Below are positions 50,643-57,963 of a DNA stretch of 64,000 nt, in pieces (position 1 is the first letter of the stretch; the number at the start of each line of letters is the position of its first letter). Both the position numbers and the translations under genes were made by a program. The notes under the pieces were generated by a model that saw nothing but the letters and a program-made list of their open reading frames with translations, was not told the origin of the DNA and did not search any database. Location: NCBI RefSeq assembly GCF_002531935.1, contig NZ_NWSV01000029.1, forward strand, positions 1-64,000. The letters are read 5' to 3'. The DNA comes from Rhizobium chutanense (GTDB lineage Bacteria; Pseudomonadota; Alphaproteobacteria; Rhizobiales; Rhizobiaceae).

Positions 50643-51635
50643 ATGGCAGAAGCTGCAGCCGCCCTCGGCCAGTTCGATTTCGCCGGCGATGACCATGTCG
50701 TCCCCTTTCAGGTGGAGGGGCTTGACGTGCGCGGCCGCGCCGTCCAGCTCGGCCCGATGCTCGATGCGATCCTCGAGCGCCATCATTATCCCGCCCCCGT
50801 TGCCCGGCTGCTTGCCGAAGTCGTCGTCTTGACGGTGCTGCTCGGCACTTCGCTGAAATTCGACGGCAAGTTCACGGTGCAGACCAAGGGCGATGGCCCG
50901 GTCGATCTTCTCGTCGCCGATTTCTCGACGCCGGAAAATGTCCGCGCCTATGCCCGTTTCGATCAGGCGCTGCTCAACAAGGCGATTGCCGCGGGCGAAA
51001 CCGAGCCGGAGCAATTGCTCGGCTGCGGCGTGCTCGCCTTCACCATCGACCAGGGCAAGTTCGGCCAGCCCTACCAGGGCATCGTCGAGCTCGACGGCAC
51101 CTCGCTGGAGGAGATTGCCGGCGTCTATTTCCGCCAGTCGGAGCAGATCCCGACCCGCGTGCGCCTGGCCGCAGCCGAACTCTTCGATCGTGACGAGGCC
51201 GGCAAGCCGCGCCATCGCTGGCGGGCAGGCGGCCTCGTCGCCCAGTTCCTGCCGGAGGCGCCGGAACGCATGCGCCGGCCCGATCTCCACGGCGGCGACG
51301 GCGACACCGGCAGCCGCCTGCATGGTGAGGACGATGCCTGGCTCGAAGCCCGTTCGCTGGTCGAGACCATCGACGCCGATGAACTGACCGACCCGCTTGT
51401 CGGGACCGAGCGGCTGCTGTTTCGCCTGTTCCATGAGCGCGGCGTGCGCGTCTACGAACCCCGCGCCGTCTTCGACCGCTGCAGCTGCTCGCGGGAAAAG
51501 ATCGGCGGCGTGCTGAAGGGCTTTTCGGCCGAGGAGATCGAGGCCAGCCAGGAAAATGGCGAAATATCAGTCACCTGCGAATTCTGCTCGACCACCTACC
51601 GCTTCGAAACGACTGAGCTTCAGCCGGCGGAGTAG
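50643..51635 (+). CDS. hslO: Redox-regulated chaperone Hsp33
   Basis: 330 residues. Hsp33 is activated by oxidation, when its zinc-binding cysteines form disulphides, and then holds unfolding proteins. The four cysteines are C280, C282 (CSC) and C312, C315 (CEFC) at the C-terminus. The N-terminal domain is typical, with LERHHYPAPVARLLAE. AGGAG precedes the ATG. Same strand as argDF and probably the same transcript; this order is frequent in rhizobia. Confidence 0.95.
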   Translation: MAEAAAALGQFDFAGDDHVVPFQVEGLDVRGRAVQLGPMLDAILERHHYPAPVARLLAEVVVLTVLLGTSLKFDGKFTVQTKGDGPVDLLVADFSTPENVRAYARFDQALLNKAIAAGETEPEQLLGCGVLAFTIDQGKFGQPYQGIVELDGTSLEEIAGVYFRQSEQIPTRVRLAAAELFDRDEAGKPRHRWRAGGLVAQFLPEAPERMRRPDLHGGDGDTGSRLHGEDDAWLEARSLVETIDADELTDPLVGTERLLFRLFHERGVRVYEPRAVFDRCSCSREKIGGVLKGFSAEEIEASQENGEISVTCEFCSTTYRFETTELQPAE

Positions 51636-51657
51636 GGCCGGTTCGGACCCGCAAGAT

Positions 51658-51794
51658 GCCCCTCACCCTAACCCTCTCCCCGTAAACGGGGCGAGGGGAC
51701 GTGCCCTGTGAAAGGTGGCGTGGGACGGAGAGGTTGCGGCTTGGTCCCTTCGCCCCGTTTACGGGGAGAAGGTGCCGGCAGGCGGATGAGGGGC
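51658..51794. repeat. RIME-like palindromic repeat (family A)
   Basis: One full element of about 137 bp between hslO and apaG. GCCCCTCACCCTAACCCTC starts it, a CCCCGTAAACGGGG hairpin follows, then an interior of about 60 bp and a second CCCGTTTACGGG hairpin ending in GCGGATGAGGGGC. It mirrors the copy at 5085-5221. Confidence 0.8.
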
Positions 51795-51847
51795 GGGCCC
51801 CCGGCAATCTCCGGGCCGAAGTGTCCTACCGCCTGTGGCGTTACACG

Positions 51848-52240
51848 TCAGTTCAGCACGCGCAGCAGCCCCGGAGAATCCAGCGAGAAGGCGGGAATGT
51901 CGACATCGAACATCTCGCCTTCGTCGGTTTCCATCTGGTAATGGCCGAACATCAGGCCGGAGGGGGTGTCGAGCGGGCAGCCGGAGGAATATTCGTAGGT
52001 GTCGCCGGGGCTGAGCCGCGGCTGTTCGCCGACGACGCCGGGGCCGGTCACCTCGTCCACCACGCCGTTCTGGTCGGTGATGTTCCAGTAGCGGTTGACC
52101 AGGCGAACGGCGATGGCGGAATTGTTGCTGATGACAATCCGGTAGCCCCAGACATAGCGATCGTCTTCCGGATCGGATTGCTCCTCCAGATAGAATGGCT
52201 CGACGACGACTTCGATATCCTTTGTGAGGGCGCGATACAT
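51848..52240 (-). CDS. apaG: ApaG protein (DUF525)
   Basis: 130 residues, immunoglobulin-like single domain. Family marks: VWGYRIVISNNSAIAVRLVNRYWNITDQNG, GEQPRLSPGDTYEYSSGCPL and GHYQM. The domain occurs in eukaryotic FBXO3 and POLDIP2; the bacterial role is unclear, with links to Ap4A and magnesium in enterobacteria. ATG at 52240 begins MYRALT, as in relatives, with AAGGTG upstream. It is convergent with hslO and lies downstream of metZ on the same strand with a 219-bp gap. Confidence 0.93.
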   Translation of the reverse strand: MYRALTKDIEVVVEPFYLEEQSDPEDDRYVWGYRIVISNNSAIAVRLVNRYWNITDQNGVVDEVTGPGVVGEQPRLSPGDTYEYSSGCPLDTPSGLMFGHYQMETDEGEMFDVDIPAFSLDSPGLLRVLN

Positions 52241-52459
52241 GCCTTGCACCTTAGTCAAGATATGTTACCCATATCTTATAAGAGGCCCTGTCCGTCAAGA
52301 AACGGAACGTTGATCCGCGATGAAACAGCTATGATCGAAAGGTTTTTCGATCATTAAGCCTAATTCTCAGTGTTAATTTACTTCGCAACGCCGCCACAGG
52401 CGAACGTGTCCGAATGCAGCGGCCGGATTCGGATGAAGTCCGGCCGCTGTATCAGTCGA

Positions 52460-53644
52460 TCAGGCCGAAACCTTGGCAAGCGCTTTCGCAAAATCCTCGA
52501 TCAGGTCGTCGGTATCCTCGATGCCGGCCGAAAGCCGCACCGTGCCGGGAGAGATGCCGAGTTCGGCGCGCGCCTCTTCCGTCAGGTTCTTGTGCGTCGT
52601 CGTGGCCGGATGGGTGATCAGGCTCTTGCTGTCGCCGAGATTGTTGGAGATCTTGACGATATCGAGCGCGTTCTGCAGCGCGAAGGCCGCCTCCTTGCCG
52701 CCCTTCAGCTCGAAGCAGACCAGCGTCGAGCCGCCGGTCATCTGCCTGGCGATGATATCGGCCTGCGGATGGTCCTTGCGGCCGGGATAGATCACCTTGG
52801 CGACCTTGCTCTGCTCGGCCAGGAAATCGGCGATCTTCGCCGCATTCTCGGTCTGCTGGCGCACCCTGAGCGGCAGCGTCTCGATGCCCTTCAGCAGCGT
52901 CCAGGCGTTGAACGGCGACATGGCCGGGCCGGTATGGCGGAAATAGTCGTGCAGGTTCTCGTCGATCCATTCCTTGTCTGAGAGTACGACGCCGCCGAGG
53001 CAGCGGCCCTGGCCGTCGATGTGTTTGGTGGCGGAATAGACGACGATATGGGCGCCGAGCTCCAACGGCTTCTGGAACAGCGGCGTGGCGAAGACGTTGT
53101 CGACGACGACCTTGGCGCCGATCTGGTTGGCGAGCTTGGCAACGCCTGATATATCGACCACCTCGAGCGTCGGGTTGGTCGGGCTTTCCAGGAAGAACAC
53201 CTTGGTTTTCGCAGTGATTGCCTTTTCCCAGTTGGCAAGATCGCGGCCGTCGATCAGCGTGCACTCGATCCCGTATTTCGGCGCCAATGTTTCCACAACC
53301 CAGCGGCAGGAGCCGAACAGGGCGCGGGCGGCGACGATATGGTCGCCTGATTTCAGCTGGCAGAGGATGGCGGCGGTGACGGCGGCCATGCCGGAGGCGG
53401 TGGCGCGGGCGTCTTCGGCACCTTCCAGCATGCACATGCGCTTTTCGAACATGTCGTTGGTGGGGCTGCCGTAGCGGGCATAGATGAAGCCGTCGGTCTC
53501 GCCCTTGAAGCGGGCTTCGGCCGCTTCCGAGGTGTCATAAACGAAGCCTTGCGTGAGATAGATTGCCTCGGATGTTTCGCCATATTGCGAACGCAGCGTG
53601 CCGCCGTGGACGAGTTGGGTTGCCGGGCGCCAGGTCTTGCTCAT
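52460..53644 (-). CDS. metZ: O-succinylhomoserine sulfhydrylase
   Basis: 394 residues, Cys/Met metabolism PLP enzyme. MetZ makes homocysteine from O-succinylhomoserine and sulfide. The PLP lysine lies in YSATKHIDGQGR (about residues 206-217), with the family blocks YARYGSPTNDMFEKR (about 57-71), ATASGMAAVTAAIL and VDNVFATPLFQKP. ATG at 53644 follows AAGGTG. The leader carries a SAM-II riboswitch and overlapping hairpins, so expression falls when S-adenosylmethionine is plentiful. Confidence 0.95.
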   Translation of the reverse strand: MSKTWRPATQLVHGGTLRSQYGETSEAIYLTQGFVYDTSEAAEARFKGETDGFIYARYGSPTNDMFEKRMCMLEGAEDARATASGMAAVTAAILCQLKSGDHIVAARALFGSCRWVVETLAPKYGIECTLIDGRDLANWEKAITAKTKVFFLESPTNPTLEVVDISGVAKLANQIGAKVVVDNVFATPLFQKPLELGAHIVVYSATKHIDGQGRCLGGVVLSDKEWIDENLHDYFRHTGPAMSPFNAWTLLKGIETLPLRVRQQTENAAKIADFLAEQSKVAKVIYPGRKDHPQADIIARQMTGGSTLVCFELKGGKEAAFALQNALDIVKISNNLGDSKSLITHPATTTHKNLTEEARAELGISPGTVRLSAGIEDTDDLIEDFAKALAKVSA

Positions 53645-53663
53645 GCCATCACCTTCACATAAC

Positions 53664-53694
53664 AAAAAAACCGGTCGCAAAAGCAGACCGGTTT
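53664..53694 (-). terminator. Riboswitch-linked terminator in the metZ leader
   Basis: On the minus strand AAACCGGTC (53694-53686) pairs with GACCGGTTT (53676-53668), 9 perfect base pairs, loop of nine, then seven U residues. The 5' arm can instead pair with CCGGTC at 53704-53699, forming an antiterminator that lies against the aptamer. It ends 20 bp before the metZ ATG. Confidence 0.8.
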
Positions 53695-53703
53695 CAACCC
53701 GGT

Positions 53704-53760
53704 CTTTTTAGCCACTTGTTTAACGTGGCTGCAAGCCGACCGGCCAAATCACCACGGGAT
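53704..53760 (-). ncRNA. SAM-II riboswitch
   Basis: The minus-strand sequence follows the SAM-II consensus closely: TCCCGTGGTGATTTGGCCGG, then TCGGCTTGCAGCCACG, then TTAAACAAGTGGCTAAAA. CCGTGG pairs with CCACG, and the 3' AGTGGCT segment closes the H-type pseudoknot that binds S-adenosylmethionine. SAM-II occurs before metA, metX and metZ of alphaproteobacteria. It lies 60-116 bp before the metZ ATG and is divergent to dcd. No search was run, but the match by eye is strong. Confidence 0.93.
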
Positions 53761-53841
53761 AATTCTGCAATACTGCTGTTGGCGGCTTGCGTCAATTCCC
53801 CGAGTTTGGTTTTGTCGGCGGCAAATGATGGAAGAGGCATG

Positions 53842-54933
53842 ATGGCTCGTGAAACGGGAATTCTGGCGGACCGCGCGATCTCGGCGCTGTTTGAAACGGG
53901 GCGTCTGATCTCCGAACGGGAGCTGGACCGCGACCAGATCCAACCGGCAAGCCTCGACCTGCGCTTGGGAAGCAAGGCCTTTCGCGTGCGCGCCTCTTTC
54001 ATGCCCGGCCCCTCGCATCTGGTGTCGGACAAGCTCGACCGGCTGAGCCTGCATGTGATCGACCTGACGGAAGGCGCGGTGCTCGAAACCGGCTGCGTCT
54101 ACATCGTGCCGCTGATGGAGAGCCTGGCGCTGCCGGCCGACATGTCGGCCTCGGCCAACCCGAAGAGCTCGACCGGCCGCCTCGATATCTTCACCCGCGT
54201 CATCACCGATTACGCCCAGGAATTCGACAAGATCCCGGCAGGTTATGCCGGCCCGCTCTATCTCGAAATCAGCCCGCGCACCTTTCCGATCGTCGTGCGC
54301 CGCGGCTCGCGCCTGTCGCAGATCCGCTTCCGTGTCGGCCAGTCCCTGCTCGGCGAGCCGGAACTGCTGAAGCTGCATGAAAGCGAGACGCTGGTGGCGA
54401 GCAAGCTGCCGAACGTATCGGGCGGCGGCATCGCGCTGTCGATCGATCTGGCCGGCGACAAGGACGGCCTGATCGGCTATCGCGGCAAACATCACACCGC
54501 CGTCGTCGATGTCGACAAGAAGGATCAGCACGACATCTTCGATTTCTGGGAGCCGCTCTATAGCCGCGGCCGCAACGAGCTGATCCTCGATCCCGACGAG
54601 TTTTATATCCTCGTCTCGCGCGAGGCCGTGCACGTGCCGCCGGATTATGCTGCCGAGATGACCCCCTTCGATCCGCTGGTCGGCGAATTCCGCGTCCATT
54701 ATGCCGGCTTCTTCGACCCGGGCTTCGGCCATGCGCCGGCCGGCGGCCGCGGCAGCCGCGCCGTGCTCGAAGTGCGCAGCCACGAAGTGCCCTTCATCCT
54801 CGAAGACGGCCAGATCGTCGGCCGCCTGGTCTACGAGCACATGCAGGAAAAACCGATGAGCCTCTACGGCTCCGGCCTCGGCTCCAACTACCAGGCCCAG
54901 GGCCTCAAACTCTCGAAGCACTTCCGCATCTGA
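53842..54933 (+). CDS. dcd: dCTP deaminase, long two-domain form
   Basis: 363 residues, about twice the E. coli Dcd. Two dUTPase/Dcd-like beta domains are seen: one at about residues 10-180 (QIQPASLDLRLG, the SANPKSSTGRLDIFTRVITD motif at about 95-114 and the AGYAGPLYLEISPRTFPIVVRRGSRLSQIRF block) and a second with RNELILDPDEFYILVSREAVHVPPDYAAEM and YAGFFDPGFGH. Long forms are normal in rhizobia. It turns dCTP into dUTP for dTTP synthesis. ATGs at 53839 and 53842 both follow GGAAGAGG; the second has better spacing. It is divergent from metZ. Confidence 0.9.
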   Translation: MARETGILADRAISALFETGRLISERELDRDQIQPASLDLRLGSKAFRVRASFMPGPSHLVSDKLDRLSLHVIDLTEGAVLETGCVYIVPLMESLALPADMSASANPKSSTGRLDIFTRVITDYAQEFDKIPAGYAGPLYLEISPRTFPIVVRRGSRLSQIRFRVGQSLLGEPELLKLHESETLVASKLPNVSGGGIALSIDLAGDKDGLIGYRGKHHTAVVDVDKKDQHDIFDFWEPLYSRGRNELILDPDEFYILVSREAVHVPPDYAAEMTPFDPLVGEFRVHYAGFFDPGFGHAPAGGRGSRAVLEVRSHEVPFILEDGQIVGRLVYEHMQEKPMSLYGSGLGSNYQAQGLKLSKHFRI

Positions 54934-54980
54934 AACGCGACTTGACAGCGCCCCCCATCTGTTGGAAATCTCAGCGCATC

Positions 54981-55054
54981 GCGGGTGTAGCTCAATGGTA
55001 GAGCAGCAGCTTCCCAAGCTGAATACGAGGGTTCGATTCCCTTCACCCGCTCCA
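54981..55054 (+). tRNA. tRNA-Gly (anticodon CCC)
   Basis: 74 nt with CCA encoded. Acceptor GCGGGTG pairs with CACCCGC, discriminator U. The anticodon loop TTCCCAA (55011-55017) gives CCC, reading GGG. The T arm has GGTTCGATTCC. The accessory-looking AraC/TetR/RND block begins 37 bp downstream. Confidence 0.96.
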
Positions 55055-55090
55055 TCCATCACCTTCATCGACAGAATAATGCCGAACGGC

Positions 55091-56110
55091 TTAGAGGCTG
55101 CCTCGCCTTATACCGGACTGAGACGAGCCGGCCGAAAACTTTCGCCTGACGCTTTCCCGAGGGCTTTCCCCGTAAGCGGACCGGTATAGTGCAGAAAAGC
55201 GGCCGGCGTGGGAGAATCCCCATTTCAGACAGATATCCCTGACGCTCTGCCGGTTCGACCGATCCAGAAGGTCTGATCGAGCGGCCTGCAGTCTCAGCGT
55301 TCGCAAGTAACCTGCCGGAGTAGCGTCCTTGAAGGTCCGGAAGCCGGTTTCCAAGGTGCGGACTGAGACGTTGGCCGATTGAGCGATCATCGAAATGGTG
55401 ATCGGCCTGGCGATATTCGCGTGCATGAAATCTATCGCCCGACGAACATGTCGTGGAGCGGGCATGAACGCAGTCTGCTCCAGTCGCTGAGAGTAGCGAT
55501 GCGGCACCGATCGAATGAGCAAATGAGTGAGTGCCTGATTGAGGTTGACCATTGCGATCGGCGAATGAAGCAAGATCGCGTCTCCAAGCATGCCGCCGAT
55601 GATCGTCTCGACGAGATTCTTGATGAGATGTCCGGCGGCACTTGATCCGTCAACCAGGGGTGAGAGGTTCAGCGGTTCGACAAGTGGGGCTTCAAACACC
55701 TGCCCGAACGCTTGGCAGATCTGGTTCCAATGCAAGAAGAGTTTCTGTGATCGATGGAACTCTCCCCGCACGAGGAAGCGATCCGCCTCGTGGCTTTGCC
55801 CAAGCAGCATCTGGCCCGGTGTCGCTGTTGTCGTGGTTTGCCGTCGCGTCATGCCGGAGATGCCGGTTCGCGGCACGTGGATGGTAAGCCATTCCGGTGT
55901 GTCCAGGGTAGCCCAAAGGTTCCACTCTCCATTGCATGCGAGATCGACGACCGTCATCGCGCCGTGAACACGAACATCGGCGGACCAGTGAAAGCCTTCA
56001 AGCCTATGGGCCGGCGACGCGTCAAAGTGGGCAGCTCCGATGAATGTTTCCAACATTCCGTCGAAGTCTGCGCCGGCCCATCGTTGCGTCGGTGCGGGAT
56101 TATGATTCAT
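55091..56110 (-). CDS. AraC family transcriptional regulator
   Basis: 339 residues. An AraC_binding_2-like N-terminal domain (about 1-220) is followed by two HTHs (about 235-325: ITISMIAQSANVSVRTLETGFRTFKDATPAGYLRTLRL and VRDICLKWGFSHAGRFSALYRSAYGESPRES). The C-terminal pattern is complete. It begins 51 bp after the TetR gene on the same strand, so both may share a transcript divergent from the RND pump. Target unknown. Confidence 0.87.
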   Translation of the reverse strand: MNHNPAPTQRWAGADFDGMLETFIGAAHFDASPAHRLEGFHWSADVRVHGAMTVVDLACNGEWNLWATLDTPEWLTIHVPRTGISGMTRRQTTTTATPGQMLLGQSHEADRFLVRGEFHRSQKLFLHWNQICQAFGQVFEAPLVEPLNLSPLVDGSSAAGHLIKNLVETIIGGMLGDAILLHSPIAMVNLNQALTHLLIRSVPHRYSQRLEQTAFMPAPRHVRRAIDFMHANIARPITISMIAQSANVSVRTLETGFRTFKDATPAGYLRTLRLQAARSDLLDRSNRQSVRDICLKWGFSHAGRFSALYRSAYGESPRESVRRKFSAGSSQSGIRRGSL

Positions 56111-56161
56111 GGGAGCGTGTTGAATTCGCGCGGAGTCGAAGTCGCTGACGGAGCAGAGATC

Positions 56162-56749
56162 TCATTCTTCGTCTGTGCCGCTCGCAATGCGCTTAACCGC
56201 ATCGGATGCGGTTTCGAGCAGACGCGCCGACATGTCCCGATCCGTCATGACGCGGGAGATCGTCACCGCGCCGACCATGAGGGAGAGGATGACCATGGCC
56301 TTGTCATAAGGTTCCGCGCCGTCCGATGCCGGGATCAATTCGTCGAGAATCCGCAGGTGAGCTTCTATGCCGTGCTGGAATGGAGCCCGCACCTCTTCGC
56401 TTTGACGCGCCGCGTCGGAGCCAAGCGCGGCCAAGGGGCAACCATCGGCTTTCTCTTCCCGATGTCCGGCCGAGAGATAGAGGGCGGCAACCGCTGCGAG
56501 GGGGTCGGTGCTTGCGCCGGCCACCGTCGACCATCTGCGAACCGCGCTCTCCATCGCTCGTCCGGATGCCAGCGCCACAAGATCGTCCTTCGATTCGAAC
56601 TGCTTGTAGAATCCGCCTTGGGTTAGGCCGGCGCCTTTCATCAAATCCTTCAGCCCTATGCCGTCGAAGCCATGCTCCCGGAAGAGACGGCTTGCGACAT
56701 TGATTACCGTTTCTCGATTGGCCTCGGCCTGAGCACGACTGACTCTCAT
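56162..56749 (-). CDS. TetR family regulator
   Basis: 195 residues. N-terminal HTH (about 8-55: TVINVASRLFREHGFDGIGLKDLMKGAGLTQGGFYKQFESKDDL) is of the type found beside efflux and oxidoreductase genes. The ligand domain has the C-terminal pattern of the TetR_C_33/YcdC-like group with GCPLAALGSD. ATG at 56749 is chosen over TTG at 56761. It is divergent from the RND adaptor, with operator-like TAGAT/ATCTA and TTAGAT/ATCTAA repeats between, and so is the likely repressor of the pump. Confidence 0.87.
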   Translation of the reverse strand: MRVSRAQAEANRETVINVASRLFREHGFDGIGLKDLMKGAGLTQGGFYKQFESKDDLVALASGRAMESAVRRWSTVAGASTDPLAAVAALYLSAGHREEKADGCPLAALGSDAARQSEEVRAPFQHGIEAHLRILDELIPASDGAEPYDKAMVILSLMVGAVTISRVMTDRDMSARLLETASDAVKRIASGTDEE

Positions 56750-56762
56750 AGCGATCTCCAAT

Positions 56763-56812
56763 TAGATTTCATTTGACATCTATACAGAAATTAGAGTTAG
56801 ATCGCAATCTAA
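56763..56812. promoter_or_regulatory. Operators and promoter of the RND pump
   Basis: Two inverted repeats, TAGAT (56763) with ATCTA (to 56782), and TTAGAT-CGCA-ATCTAA (56797-56812, perfect). A promoter for the pump fits within them: TTGACA at 56773-56778 and TTAGAT at 56797-56802, 18 bp apart. The 17-mer starting ATTTC at 56766 recurs with two changes before the SDR gene at 61941. Repression by the divergent TetR is inferred. Confidence 0.65.
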
Positions 56813-56847
56813 ATAAATAGCTGCGCCCGTCAATAAGAGTTAATGAC

Positions 56848-57963
56848 ATGAACCGCAAAATACTCCTCGCATCTTTCAGCCTTCTTGCGGCTGCCGGCGC
56901 CGCGACGCTCGTCATCGTCGTGGAGTCCTCGGAAGGAAGCGCGCAAGCTGCTGATCCCCGCATGGCGCCACCATTCGTCAAGTTGGTGGAAGCCAAAATG
57001 CCGGAGGCAACCGAACGCACCTTCACCGGCACCATCGCCGCCCGGGTGCAGAGCAATCTCGGCTTTCGTGTGCCCGGCAAGATCATGCAGCGCTATGTGG
57101 ACGTCGGCGTGCAGGTCAAAGCCGGTCAGCCCCTGATGCGCATCGACGAGACCGATCTCAATCTGGCACTGACGGCGAAACGGAACGCCGTCGCTGCAGC
57201 TGAAGCTGTGCTGACCCAAGCCCAGGCAGACGAGAAGCGCTATGCCGCTTTGGTGAAGAACGGACTGGCGGCGACGCCGCAGCGCTACGAGCAGGCAAAG
57301 GCGGCGCTGGACACGGCAACCGCTCGGCTTGCCGCGGCGCAAGCGGAAGCGAAGGTCGCAGAAAACGAGACTGCCTACTCCGTCCTGGTGGCCGATACTG
57401 ATGGAACCGTTGTCGAAACGCTCGGGGAGCCGGGGCAGGTTGTGACGGCGGGACAAACCGTGGTCCGGCTCGCACAGGCTGGTCCGCGCGAGGCGCTGGT
57501 CTGGCTTCCTGAATTCCTACGGCCGTCGATCGGCGAGACAGCCGATGCCAGTATCTACGGCAACGAAAGCCGGCAAGACAAGGCGCGGCTGCGGCAGATC
57601 TCGGATGCTGCCGATCCCCAAACGCGCACCTACGAGGCACGGTGGGTTCTGGATGGCGCAGCAGCGGCAGCGCCTCTCGGCGCGACAGTGACGATCAGAA
57701 TCTCCAACGGCGGCGGCCAATCGCATGCCGCGGTGCCTGTCGGCGCCGTTTTGGACGACGGCAGCCGGACCGGCGTCTGGGTTTTTGATGAGAAATCGTC
57801 GACCGTTCGCTTCAGGCAGGTGAAGATAGAACAGATCGGCGAGGAGGTTGCGGTGGTCTCAAGCGTTATGGCAGGCGAGCCGGTCGTCGCGCTTGGCGCG
57901 CATTTGCTGCAGGACGGCGCCAGCGTGCGCACCAAAGCGGAACAGGTAGAGGCGGCGAACTGA
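56848..57963 (+). CDS. RND efflux periplasmic adaptor (MexA/AcrA family)
   Basis: 371 residues. N-terminal membrane anchor or signal (about 5-26) without a lipobox Cys. Beta-barrel and lipoyl halves (GFRVPGKIMQRYVDVGVQVKAGQPLMRID at about 73-101, and VLVADTDGTVVETLGEPGQVVTAGQTVV at about 179-206) flank a coiled-coil hairpin (about 105-170, Ala-rich). It links the pump to an outer membrane channel; no TolC-like gene is seen. The stop overlaps the pump start by one base (TGATG). Confidence 0.92.
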   Translation: MNRKILLASFSLLAAAGAATLVIVVESSEGSAQAADPRMAPPFVKLVEAKMPEATERTFTGTIAARVQSNLGFRVPGKIMQRYVDVGVQVKAGQPLMRIDETDLNLALTAKRNAVAAAEAVLTQAQADEKRYAALVKNGLAATPQRYEQAKAALDTATARLAAAQAEAKVAENETAYSVLVADTDGTVVETLGEPGQVVTAGQTVVRLAQAGPREALVWLPEFLRPSIGETADASIYGNESRQDKARLRQISDAADPQTRTYEARWVLDGAAAAAPLGATVTIRISNGGGQSHAAVPVGAVLDDGSRTGVWVFDEKSSTVRFRQVKIEQIGEEVAVVSSVMAGEPVVALGAHLLQDGASVRTKAEQVEAAN

